Below are positions 45,591 to 53,624 of a stretch of 64,000 nucleotides of DNA, piece by piece; the first letter of the stretch is position 1, and each line of letters begins with the position of its first letter. The notes under the pieces are model-generated. The model did no database searches and was not told where the DNA came from. It saw nothing but the letters and a program-made list of their open reading frames with translations. The translations under genes were made by a program, and so were the position numbers. The DNA is from CAKZQX01 sp034436755 (lineage in GTDB: Bacteria; Chloroflexota; Chloroflexia; Chloroflexales; Chloroflexaceae), in NCBI GenBank assembly GCA_034436755.1, contig DAOTVB010000008.1, positions 11,330 through 75,329 on the forward strand. Reading direction: 5' to 3'.

Positions 45591-46046
45591 TTAATGATAA
45601 CTGGTGCATTGCCAACCGACACCTCCTATCGCACCACAACCTTTGGAACGGGTTGTAGGTGCATGGACCATCGGGCTCCAGACCGTTGTACCTGGACCCC
45701 CAAAACCGAATCCAACATACCCTATTCCACGGTCTATGTTATAGACTCTTGCATCGACGGTCTCACTGCCCCCAGAGCTTTTATAAGCACGTCCCCAGTT
45801 CGTTTCACATGTAGGTGACCATCGAAGATCAGCCGTGCCTATATATCGGCCAGAACTGATTATGTTGATTGTCTCGACATTATACGCACTACTTGAGCAT
45901 CCTGTGGTATCTGGATCCTTACCGTCACAGCCAGTTCCAGAACAAGATGCAGCAAAGACAGGGGTAACTGTATAGACAAAAACACCGCTGATAATAAGAC
46001 AAAGCATGACGAGCAGGCTAATAATCCGCCGCGTACTGCGAAACAT
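45591..46046 (-). CDS. Secreted DUF2690 (YjfA-like) protein
   Basis: 151 aa, TAGGAGG before the ATG. Signal peptide (IISLLVMLCLIISGVFVYTV..., cleaved near VFA-ASC). The mature part begins CSGTGCDGKDPDTTGC and continues LRWSPTCETNWGRAY, which is the DUF2690 pattern with its conserved cysteines. The C-terminal half is Gly-rich (YVGFGFGGPGTTVWSP) with two more cysteines. DUF2690 proteins are exported and of unknown role, common in Actinobacteria and Bacillus (YjfA). It precedes lipoprotein B and is divergent-free downstream of a LuxR regulator on the same strand. Confidence 0.82.
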   Translation of the reverse strand: MFRSTRRIISLLVMLCLIISGVFVYTVTPVFAASCSGTGCDGKDPDTTGCSSSAYNVETINIISSGRYIGTADLRWSPTCETNWGRAYKSSGGSETVDARVYNIDRGIGYVGFGFGGPGTTVWSPMVHAPTTRSKGCGAIGGVGWQCTSYH

Positions 46047-46291
46047 AGTCTTTCCTCCTATATGACTACAAAGCGTAACTACCTGTGCTCAACAAGCCAG
46101 TGTCCGACAAATGTTACCTTTTTTGCTATGGCCCCCTTTCAGCATGCGATGTGCTTAGGCAAACTTACAAAGTATCTGTATGTATTTTGCCCTTGCTTGG
46201 ACGAGTGAATGTATATCCCTACAATACACCTTCATCATATCCAGTTCAATGGTCATGTGTCTGCTCTTCAGGTGGATCTTTGTTGCCTATA

Positions 46292-46307
46292 CTGCTGTAT
46301 ACAGCAG
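46292..46307. promoter_or_regulatory. Perfect 16-bp palindrome, putative operator
   Basis: CTGCTGTATACAGCAG lies between the LuxR regulator and the DUF2690 gene, ~250 bp upstream of the latter. The remainder of 46047-46380 has no supported gene. Confidence 0.55.
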
Positions 46308-46342
46308 AAATTGGTCTACTATGCCTGCTTTCTAGCGTACAT

Positions 46343-46393
46343 GGTAGTCATTCGTCTACCATTTTTAGTCCACCTGGTAGTCACTCGTCTACC
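46343..46393. promoter_or_regulatory. Two GGTAG-N8-CTACC motifs, 33 bp apart
   Basis: GGTAGTCATTCGTCTACC (46343-46360) and GGTAGTCACTCGTCTACC (46376-46393) differ by one base and sit three helical turns apart. The second overlaps the regulator's stop codon. Related GGTAG...CTACC half-sites lie in the shared promoter at 50030-50050. Confidence 0.65.
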
Positions 46394-47526
46394 TCGTTCT
46401 GTGGCGGTGGGGCAACCAGCCCCAGTTGTAGCGCGCGCGCGGTTGCCTCGGTACGTGTCCCAACCCCCAGTTTGGTAAACACCCTGGACAACCGCTTCGT
46501 CACACCCTGTCTACTCAACCCGATGGTGTCGGCAATCTGCGGGTTCGATTTTCCCCAGACGACCAGTTGCAACACCTCATGCTCTCCCACAGTGAGCAGG
46601 TCGGTATCCAGCGCCAGTGGTCGTCCACTCGGGTCACGCCAATTCGCCTCGGAAGTGTCGATCAACGACTGATGTGTCAGTAACTCGATGTCACGTAGCT
46701 GCAGTTGCCGGCGCAATTCGGTCAGTTCCGTCTCGAAGCGCATGCGCATAGTGACATCCAGGGCAATAACGGTGACACCCGTAACCATATGGTCTGCACT
46801 GTACAGCGGACGCCACCAGGTCTGAAAAACAATATTCAGCACTTCGACCAGGGCCGTCAGCGTTTCTCCCTGCAGTGCCCTGGCAACGTAGGTCTGGATA
46901 TCGGGAAGGTTCTGGGCAGTCTCATACATCGAACGCCCAACCAACTTCTCGGGAGTGATGTCCAGGGTTGCCAGTCGTTCTCCCTCCAGGGATGTAATAC
47001 TGCCGGTGTTATCGATAGTTATGAAAATAATCGGCAGATGCTGGAGCAATATCTGCAAGCGCAGCCTGGTTTGCTGCTCTACATCACGGAGCGCCGCATA
47101 AACTTCGTGTTGTTCAATCATATCCCGCGACCGCATCCGCTGGGTGAATCCTTCTATGATTGCGCGGTGTAAGGCCAGCAGGGGTGACAGAAGCGCAGTG
47201 TTGTCATTGAGTGTCACCGCGCTCAGCAGGTGCCGCATCAGTACCTCAACCGTACATCCCAGACTGGCCGGCTGATCAAACCCGGCTTCGATCAATATTG
47301 CTCCGATCGTGCGGGCCGCAGTAGTATCTAATGCCGGCGCCTTGAGCAGGGTAATGATCTGTTCAAAGATGTCAATCAGATGCTGACGTATGACGGTCTC
47401 TCGCTGCGGAACAAACTGAACGTTAACCAGTTCCCGATACCAGGCCGCGATAATAGCATCGCGCTGCTGGTGTAAATGGGCCACTGCGTCGGGGGACATC
47501 TCATTGCACCATGGATGCGTGTTCAT
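46381..47526 (-). CDS. PAS-LuxR transcriptional regulator
   Basis: 381 aa. An all-helical N-terminal region (~15-150) of RsbR/globin-like appearance, then a PAS domain (~160-265: LQHLPIIFITIDNTGSITSL, LVGRSMYETA), a short coiled coil, and a C-terminal LuxR helix-turn-helix (~310-370: LTVGEHEVLQLVVWGKSNPQ, IADTIGLSRQGVTKRLSRVF). Note RQGVTKRL where most family members have EKTVKxHL. It lacks a receiver domain, so it probably responds to a ligand on the PAS or N-terminal domain. GGAGGAG is close to the ATG. Likely regulator of the downstream DUF2690/lipoprotein B genes on the same strand. Confidence 0.85.
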   Translation of the reverse strand: MNTHPWCNEMSPDAVAHLHQQRDAIIAAWYRELVNVQFVPQRETVIRQHLIDIFEQIITLLKAPALDTTAARTIGAILIEAGFDQPASLGCTVEVLMRHLLSAVTLNDNTALLSPLLALHRAIIEGFTQRMRSRDMIEQHEVYAALRDVEQQTRLRLQILLQHLPIIFITIDNTGSITSLEGERLATLDITPEKLVGRSMYETAQNLPDIQTYVARALQGETLTALVEVLNIVFQTWWRPLYSADHMVTGVTVIALDVTMRMRFETELTELRRQLQLRDIELLTHQSLIDTSEANWRDPSGRPLALDTDLLTVGEHEVLQLVVWGKSNPQIADTIGLSRQGVTKRLSRVFTKLGVGTRTEATARALQLGLVAPPPQNEVDE

Positions 47527-47573
47527 TTCTCCTCCGTTACGTTTTCGTTGTGATACAAAGGTTGGAGATTTTG

Positions 47574-48398
47574 TTACGCTGCCGGCCCGCCTTTACGTCC
47601 TATGGCGGCAAGCGTTAATGATCGCTCCGGCTGGTCGCAAAACAGTTCATTCAGTCCATCAGGTCGCCACCTGGGTGTAAAGACCAGTCCTGGCGGCACA
47701 AGCTGAAACCCCGCGAAGAAAGTGGCAATTTCGGCATATGATCGTGTACCACCTGCGGTTGGCGAACCGTTGTAGAGTTGCTTTAGTTGAGCGATTATGT
47801 CGGGAGGAGCCTGTTCATCTGTTCCATGCGTCATCACCAGGTAACTGCCTTCCGGAACGGCATCGGCGAAGGTGCGCACAATAGCGGACGCCTCCGATGT
47901 ATCCGGGATGAAATGAAGCAGGGCCACCATCACCAGAGCAACCGGCTTGCGCAGGTCAAGCAACTGCTGTACCTCGGGATGTGTCAGGATTGTCTGAGGA
48001 AAGCGCACATCCGCCTGCAACGCGGCAACATTGGGACAATTGGCAACCAGACGCCGGCACATCAGCGCGGCAACCGGATCACTATCGACATACACCACGC
48101 GCGCATGCGGATTTTGTTGGGCAACAAGCTCATGGGTATTGCCTACGGTTGGAATACCTGCCCCCAGATCCAATACCTGGTCAATTCCCTGATCCAGCAC
48201 AAACTCCAACGCACGGCGTAAGAAGGCCCGATTACAGCGTGCCGCAGCTACTACATCGGGATACACGGCTATGACCTGGTCAGCGCGCCGGCGATCCGCC
48301 TGCGTATTGTGTGAGCCACCCAAAAAATAGTCATACATCCGTGCCGGGTTGGGCTGGTAGGGTTGATCAGATATGCTGTCAATCATATCTTCGAGCAT
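47574..48398 (-). CDS. DUF574/PF04672-type SAM-dependent methyltransferase
   Basis: 274 aa from ATG 48398 (AGGAG upstream). Family motifs: NPARMYDYFLGGSHN, LDLGAGIPTVGNTHELVAQQ (SAM site), VYVDSDPVA, and YAEIATFFAGFQLVPPGL. The family is abundant in Actinobacteria and usually of unknown substrate, often near regulators or natural-product genes. It is followed by the LuxR regulator after 47 bases, so the two may be co-transcribed. Confidence 0.88.
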   Translation of the reverse strand: MLEDMIDSISDQPYQPNPARMYDYFLGGSHNTQADRRRADQVIAVYPDVVAAARCNRAFLRRALEFVLDQGIDQVLDLGAGIPTVGNTHELVAQQNPHARVVYVDSDPVAALMCRRLVANCPNVAALQADVRFPQTILTHPEVQQLLDLRKPVALVMVALLHFIPDTSEASAIVRTFADAVPEGSYLVMTHGTDEQAPPDIIAQLKQLYNGSPTAGGTRSYAEIATFFAGFQLVPPGLVFTPRWRPDGLNELFCDQPERSLTLAAIGRKGGPAA

Positions 48399-48738
48399 AG
48401 CTAAACTCCTGGCTCTAAGTTGGTGAAAGGAGTAGGATACAACCTGCCGTGTAGCGAATGCCTGGACCCGGCAAGTGCTCCCAGGCGAAGCGATAGCTAT
48501 TGTACAACACCAGACGGCCTGTTGCAACCGGACTTCTCCTGTTGCCCTCGCTTTGCGTTATCAATAGTATACAGGATGCAAACAGCGTAAGCGTATGCTA
48601 TAATGCCCTCCGGCAATAGAGCACAGCCCTGCATTGCCGGGTAATCGCGTATGTTCTGTGTGGGTAAATCTGGGGCAAGCGATGATGCGTGAAGCTCACG
48701 GAGTACTGCCGGCGGACCTACATCCACTGGTCTACGAG
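48399..48738. other. Intergenic, no supported gene
   Basis: First part of an 850-bp gene-free stretch that ends at 49251. Holds the methyltransferase promoter region; a TATAAT-like TATAATG occurs near 48600 on the plus strand. Later parts are annotated separately (inverted repeat, gene remnant, promoter duplication). Confidence 0.45.
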
Positions 48739-48797
48739 GGTATCTACCACCTGCTTTTATTCAAACCTGACTACAAAGATATCAGGTGGTAGATACC
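48739..48797. repeat. 15-bp perfect inverted repeat with 29-bp spacer
   Basis: GGTATCTACCACCTG and CAGGTGGTAGATACC. A third partial copy, CAGGTGGTAGAT, lies at 49111-49122. The arms contain the GGTAG/CTACC half-sites found at other regulatory regions of the island. Confidence 0.7.
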
Positions 48798-48875
48798 AGG
48801 TACTGACTGAGAGTATACGGAACTGCAACCGACAAACATCCTTGCGGTACGCTGGGGATGGAGAAGCACGTTAAT
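48760..48875 (+). pseudogene. Decayed 3' end of a fifth tandem-SBP gene
   Basis: From about 48769 (GACTACAAAGATATC) through GGTACTGACTGA and a further ~65 bases, this matches the end of lipoprotein gene D and its downstream flank (63629-63743). The copy keeps the final Gly-Thr-Asp-stop but has an internal TAG. No other part of a lipoprotein gene is recognisable upstream. The remaining piece is short, so the identity rests on that one alignment, done by eye. Confidence 0.6.
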
Positions 48876-48971
48876 CAATTTTGCCTCTCTGTAACTTTTC
48901 TCTACTTGCTGAAGTGGATGCTCTGAACTCTACAGATCTGAGATGTATCACCGGGTTTATTCGCTAAGCCT

Positions 48972-49073
48972 CTCAGTTGTTCACGTTCTGATATGGTATA
49001 ATGTGTGTAGTGACCAGTACAACTCAGTCGTTCACGTTCTGATATGGTATAATGTGCGTAGTGACCAGTACAA
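48972..49073 (+). promoter_or_regulatory. 51-bp tandem duplication carrying twin extended -10 promoters
   Basis: Units 48972-49022 and 49023-49073 differ at two bases. Each holds TGGTATAAT, an extended -10 box (TATAAT at 48997-49002 and 49048-49053) with no clear -35. They lie 180-250 bp upstream of the response regulator. Confidence 0.75.
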
Positions 49074-49251
49074 CATGCTGAAATTACTCTCGTACAGATG
49101 GTACAACACACAGGTGGTAGATTTCTACAGGCTTAACCGGACCTTGATGGTACAGTTGTTTTACCCTGGTAAGTTGATGTGACCTGCTACCAGCACACGG
49201 CAGCGTATACAATTTGTCAGATAAACGTCTGTAACATAAGAGAGAGGGATC

Positions 49252-49893
49252 ATGGAAGCTCCAGTTCGGGTTGTTCTGGCCAGTGATCATCCGATAGTCT
49301 TAATCGGTCTCCATACGCTCCTTGCTACCGAACCAACGGTTACTGTGATTGGCGATACCATTGATCATGACAGAGTACGGGTCTTGTGCCGGGAATTTCA
49401 ACCCGATGTGTTGCTCTTTGATGTAACCATACCTGACGCGGCAGTTGATGAAACGTTGATCTATCTGCAGCGATACTGTCTGTATACCAAAGTTGTTGTG
49501 TTAATACCGTGCGATAGTGATGCTTATATACAACTTCTATTATCTCTGGGTATAGCCGGCTGTCTTGATAGGGGCGAACCCTCGCAGGTTATTATCCAGG
49601 CTATTGCTACGGTTGCCCAGGGTAGTACCTGGTTCAGCCATACTGTGACGGCAAAGCTGGCCTGTAAAGCGGTTAACGATGGTACTCTTCTGCCCGCGTC
49701 ACTCGCGCTGACATCACGAGAACGTGAGGTGTTGCGACTACTCGTCGCCGCTAAAACGAATCAGGAAATAGCGATAGAGTTAGACATTAGCGAGAAAACT
49801 GTGGCGAAGCATGTTAGTGGGATTTTTGGCAAGCTGCAGGTAGCATCGCGGGTGGAAGCGGCGGTATATGCCGTCCGGTATAAATTAGATTGA
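49252..49893 (+). CDS. NarL/LuxR-family response regulator
   Basis: 213 aa. Receiver domain with acidic pocket Asp12 and phospho-acceptor Asp57 (DVLLFDVTIPD), then a NarL-type helix-turn-helix (~149-210: LTSREREVLRLLVAAKTNQE, IAIELDISEKTVAKHVSGIF). The usual conserved Lys near residue 105 is not obvious (IPCDSDAYIQ), so the switch may be atypical. No sensor kinase gene is adjacent. Candidate activator of the shared promoter region immediately downstream (50008-50101). Confidence 0.9.
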   Translation: MEAPVRVVLASDHPIVLIGLHTLLATEPTVTVIGDTIDHDRVRVLCREFQPDVLLFDVTIPDAAVDETLIYLQRYCLYTKVVVLIPCDSDAYIQLLLSLGIAGCLDRGEPSQVIIQAIATVAQGSTWFSHTVTAKLACKAVNDGTLLPASLALTSREREVLRLLVAAKTNQEIAIELDISEKTVAKHVSGIFGKLQVASRVEAAVYAVRYKLD

Positions 49894-50007
49894 CATAATA
49901 TCTATCAGGCATAACATTAAACTGCTGTAGCCCGGCATAGACTGGCCTGATTATGACTGGCTTTCCTCTCTTTGATCAGGATGCTCCTCTCCTCCTCTGC
50001 GCTTTCA

Positions 50008-50101
50008 CGGCTTCAGAACATATCTTCCTGGTAGTAGCATCTCTTCTACCGTGAAGGTAGTAACATTACCCATTTACATCATGAGTATGGTGGTGTAAAC
50101 T
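50008..50101 (+). promoter_or_regulatory. Shared promoter region, copy 1
   Basis: TTTACA (50073-50078), 17-bp spacer and TAAACT (50096-50101) form a sigma-70-type promoter. Upstream lie GGTAG-N11-CTACC (50030-50050) and GGTAGTAACATTACC (50056-50070). The last 48 bases differ by one base from 60341-60388. CGGCTTCAGAACATA (50008-50022) is also identical and equally spaced in both copies. Confidence 0.85.
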
Positions 50102-50189
50102 GGATTCAAGGATAAGTATCAGGGGTAAATTTAAGGTAACAAACTGCTACCCGGAACCAGTAGGGTATTTAGTACAAGGAGGCGATGCC

Positions 50190-50593
50190 ATGCGCAGAAG
50201 GATGTTGGCAGGCTTAACGGGTCTTTTTATTTCACTTATTGTTGTAGTATCAGTAAGTGCATTCACTCTTGCAGACGGGTCTACTGGATGGTCATCACTC
50301 ACGGGTAAGTTCTCGAATTTAAGGCTGTATTATGCCACAGCAACAACCAACATTAGTGGGGTCAAGTTTACTGGACATTAGGGGCTACTTCTACGTTGAG
50401 TGGTGTTGGTGGAGAAACGGCGGTCCCGATTGCGAGAAAAAACGACTCTCTTTCCGTAGACTCTCCTGGTGGTACATGTCTTCCAAAACCATGTACCCTG
50501 ACATTCACAAGTTTTCATACATGGGATGGGGTCTGGCAAGGACAGAACAAACACTATCAGAATAGCATAACAGAAAACGTGGCAGTAGATTGA
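50190..50593 (+). pseudogene. Secreted small protein of module C, frameshifted
   Basis: ATG 50190 after AAGGAGG opens a signal peptide (LAGLTGLFISLIVVVSVSA) and 63 codons, then stops at 50381. A second frame carries on from about 50384 (GATSTLSGVGGETAVP ... GGTCLPKPCTLTFTSF ... ENVAVD) to TGA 50593 and looks like the rest of a secreted protein with two cysteines. The frames differ by one shift near 50375-50385. Either the gene is broken, or there is a sequencing error or programmed shift. It occupies the place of the secreted-protein gene in modules B and D. Confidence 0.65.
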
Positions 50594-50608
50594 TGTAATT
50601 TCTTTCCC

Positions 50609-50662
50609 TTGCCAATAACTGATAAGTTTCAAAGTTTACGCAAACTTACCAGTTATTGGCAA
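50609..50662 (+). terminator. 21-bp hairpin between secreted-protein gene and lipoprotein C
   Basis: The arms 50609-50629 and 50642-50662 pair with a single mismatch around a 12-base loop. The hairpin falls 16 bases after the upstream stop and ends about 20 bases before the AAGGAGG of lipoprotein C. No T-run, so probably attenuating or RNA-stabilising. Confidence 0.75.
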
Positions 50663-50703
50663 GAGGTTCATTATCTGCGATTAAAAGGAGGTATAACATA
50701 AAT

Positions 50704-53313
50704 ATGCGATATTTATCTTTTTTCTTTCTTGCGTTTACCACTGGTGTATTGTTGAGTTATTGTGTGCCCAATGATTATACAAAAACGTCAGATAGTTCAC
50801 CAATCTCTCCTCAAACCACTGATGATCCTGTTATTATCACGTTTGCAGCACAAGCCTCTGAGCGTCATATCTATGAACCCTTCATTGATGCTTTCAATAC
50901 TGAGAATCCAAATATAGATGTTCGATTTGTTGCTCTTGGTGCTGATCAGAGCATACTTCAAGTTGTACATGCTGCTGATACATCTGTTGTTTCCTTGGTT
51001 CATCCTTCGGATGTAGAGAAAGGGTATTTGCAGGATCTTACACCATTTATATATGCTGATCCAAAGTTTGACCATACTGATTTTTTCTCGCGTACATTAC
51101 AAACAACTACTAAAAACGATAAAATATATCTTATTCCACATATATTTCAAGCTGAATTGCTATTATATAACGAATATCTTTGGGGGCAAGCAGGTCTTCT
51201 TGAGCCTGAATTGGATTGGATCTGGGATGATCTGTTGAATGCAGCTTCTCAGTTGTCCAACCAGGGCAATGATATCACACCAGTTTATGGATTATTCGAT
51301 GAAACAGGAGGGGTACGTACTCTAGTGAATGAAGTGGCTGCAGTCGATAAGGATCTCTTTACATCACCGCTAGGACAAGTGCAGCTTGATACACCTACAA
51401 CTGTAGAAGCGATAGAACGAGTAGTATCTTTGATGGAATCTGGTGTTATTTATGTTGACTTATCAGTAGGGGATGATACAGTAGATAAAGATACTGTTGT
51501 TCAGATGATAGTTGATCAACAAATTGGAATCTGGCCAGCTCATCTCACACTTCATAGTAACGTAGATCTACCTTTTCCAACTGGTGCTGCGGTATTACCA
51601 TTGTTGTTCAGTTCCCCCTTTGCACACAATGGTGGCTATATTATGAGCAGTGGTACCAGATATCCAACAGAAGCATGGCAATGGTTATCTTTTCTTAGTC
51701 ATCAGATAAACCCTTCACTATACTTGAAGTCTGGCAATGTACTCTCTGTCCCAGCACGTCGTTCAATTGCAGAGCAGAACGATCACTATTGGAAAAGGTT
51801 TGACTCGGAGACAACGAGTGTTATCAAAGCAATTCTTGATAAACCCGCTTCACCACTACTTGATAACCCTGATCCGGCTATCATTAATGCACTTCATCAA
51901 GCATTTATAGCTGTTGTAAACGATAAGCAATCTATAGTACAGGCACTTCGCGAAGAAGAAATGGTGTTGGAAGAACAGTCTCAACGTATTATGCAGACTA
52001 CAATTCCTTCTAAACCTGTTGTTGTATCTACACCACTACCACTTAATATTCCACCGGATGGTGCGACAACCATTACATTCATGTCCAATATTGGTCCAAT
52101 AACAGATCGTTTTTGGCAAATTGCAGATTCATTTAATCAACGACAGCAGAATATTTTTGTCCAGATAAAACCCCCCGATTCATCTGATTTGTCAGAGTTG
52201 ACTGATCTGGCGGCTAAGGCTGATTGTTTTGCCTGGTACATCCCTCCAAACCAGGTTGATCTGCCCGCCATTCTTGATCTTCGGCCACTTATAGATGCTG
52301 ATGCTGCATTTGATCTAGATGATTATCCTCCTGCGTTGCTTGAACCATTTCAGTTTAAAGGTGGAGTCTATGGTTTACCCTATATGGTTACATTTCGAGT
52401 TCTTGTTTATAACGAAACAATGTTCGATGATGCTAATCTTGCTTATCCAGATATTCAGTGGACGTTGGATGATTTTCTGAGTACCGTTCAGCAATTGACA
52501 ACCAATGACGGGAAGCAGTATGGCTTTGCTTCGGTTCGCTCGATGAAAAGTGATCTTGTGTTCTTTCTCGATCAGTTTGGAGCTTCGGCAGTGAAGCAAA
52601 GTTCTGATGGTCCTCAGCCAAATTTTACTGATCCGAAAGTGGTACAGGCAATTCAATTTTATGTTGATCTCTTATTAAACTATTCACCGCACCGGCGATT
52701 TTGGGGTTACGCCCAAACAGGGGTGCCCAATAACGGTGCTCAACTTGCATTGGAGGGTCGCATTGGTATGTGGCTCAACTTTGGTACGCTTATGAGTTCG
52801 GTCTATAACAATGCTGGCATTAATACACGTACTGCACCACCGCCACTGGGTAATAAAGGGGTCAACACACACGATGTTGAACAAAATGGTCTGTACATTG
52901 CTGCTAATACACAGGAGCCTGAAGCATGCTGGACATGGTTGAAATACTTGAGTAGTGATCCAACCGCACTACAAGGCATGTCTCCAGCACGCACTTCGGT
53001 GGCAGAATCAGAAGAATTTATCAATCTGATATCACCTGATTTTGCTGCTATTCATCAGGCTTATCGTGAAACCTCTGCGCGAACATCACTTAACGCTACG
53101 CCAGAACTATTTTACAGTTCGGGAATTGAATATTATTGGCTCTATCGTGCCATTGATCGAGCGTTACAGGGAAAGGATATTGAACGAGAACTGGACAATG
53201 CCCAAGTTTTGACCCGACAACATCTTGCCTGTGTTCGCAGTGGAGGGCAGCCTCATTCCTGTGCGTTAGAGGTCGATCCGCAGTATGATGGCTACCTTAG
53301 CGCTCCGTCATAA
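50704..53313 (+). CDS. Tandem solute-binding lipoprotein C
   Basis: 869 aa from ATG 50704, with AAGGAGG rather far upstream (12 bases). The signal ends LLSYC, an atypical lipobox (Tyr before Cys). Domain 1: ITFAAQASERHIYEPFIDAF, LTPFIYADPKFDHTDFF, AWQWLSFLSHQI. Domain 2: ITFMSNIGPITDRFWQIADSF, LRPLIDADAAFDLDDYPPAL, EACWTWLKYLSSD. Domain-2 cysteines are kept (DCFAW, ACWTW, C...C before EVDPQYDG). The gene is strikingly AT-rich next to copy A, with many TTT/AAT/GAT codons. Intact although its partner secreted gene is broken. Confidence 0.85.
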   Translation: MRYLSFFFLAFTTGVLLSYCVPNDYTKTSDSSPISPQTTDDPVIITFAAQASERHIYEPFIDAFNTENPNIDVRFVALGADQSILQVVHAADTSVVSLVHPSDVEKGYLQDLTPFIYADPKFDHTDFFSRTLQTTTKNDKIYLIPHIFQAELLLYNEYLWGQAGLLEPELDWIWDDLLNAASQLSNQGNDITPVYGLFDETGGVRTLVNEVAAVDKDLFTSPLGQVQLDTPTTVEAIERVVSLMESGVIYVDLSVGDDTVDKDTVVQMIVDQQIGIWPAHLTLHSNVDLPFPTGAAVLPLLFSSPFAHNGGYIMSSGTRYPTEAWQWLSFLSHQINPSLYLKSGNVLSVPARRSIAEQNDHYWKRFDSETTSVIKAILDKPASPLLDNPDPAIINALHQAFIAVVNDKQSIVQALREEEMVLEEQSQRIMQTTIPSKPVVVSTPLPLNIPPDGATTITFMSNIGPITDRFWQIADSFNQRQQNIFVQIKPPDSSDLSELTDLAAKADCFAWYIPPNQVDLPAILDLRPLIDADAAFDLDDYPPALLEPFQFKGGVYGLPYMVTFRVLVYNETMFDDANLAYPDIQWTLDDFLSTVQQLTTNDGKQYGFASVRSMKSDLVFFLDQFGASAVKQSSDGPQPNFTDPKVVQAIQFYVDLLLNYSPHRRFWGYAQTGVPNNGAQLALEGRIGMWLNFGTLMSSVYNNAGINTRTAPPPLGNKGVNTHDVEQNGLYIAANTQEPEACWTWLKYLSSDPTALQGMSPARTSVAESEEFINLISPDFAAIHQAYRETSARTSLNATPELFYSSGIEYYWLYRAIDRALQGKDIERELDNAQVLTRQHLACVRSGGQPHSCALEVDPQYDGYLSAPS

Positions 53314-53369
53314 TCAAGAGATGTTAGAGTGGTGTTATGCTCATAGTAGTAGTAATGCGGACTATTCGT

Positions 53370-53548
53370 ATACGGGGTGTAGCATCGATTTTGCCGCCGC
53401 TTACCTTCCAGCGTCCATTCCGCCGTGTGACCTGAAAGGCTGTCCCAAACGGTTTGACCAACGCCTGAAAATCGTCCACAGTGATACTTGTTAACGCCAG
53501 CATATTTGCCTGCCTGGTTGACACCTGGGCATACGTCAATTGCCCCAT
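53370..53548 (-). pseudogene. N-terminal fragment of an IS5-type transposase
   Basis: Read from ATG 53548: MGQLTYAQVSTRQ, LTSITVDDFQALVKPFGTAF, resembling the N-terminal helix-turn-helix region of IS5-like transposases in Chloroflexota (LTYxxVS...LTGLTxxEFxxLLxPF). No DDE catalytic part is present and the frame drifts after RNGRWKVSGG. It marks a past insertion between lipoprotein C and the bacteriocin cluster. Confidence 0.55.
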
Positions 53549-53624
53549 TGTCCACCTCTTGCTGTGTCGTGGGGAGTATATCACAAATCGGAATAACCTT
53601 TATTTTTATACAGAGGAATCACTT

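Noticed and set aside
48972..49073. Possible CRISPR-like repeats
   Set aside because: Only two adjacent 51-bp units without spacers, each holding a promoter box; a tandem duplication, not an array. No CRISPR array or cas gene was seen elsewhere.
50332..50565. 77-codon Trp/Cys-rich frame starting inside the split secreted gene
   Set aside because: It is the third frame over the broken gene and has no ribosome site; the two-frame reading with signal peptide explains the DNA better.
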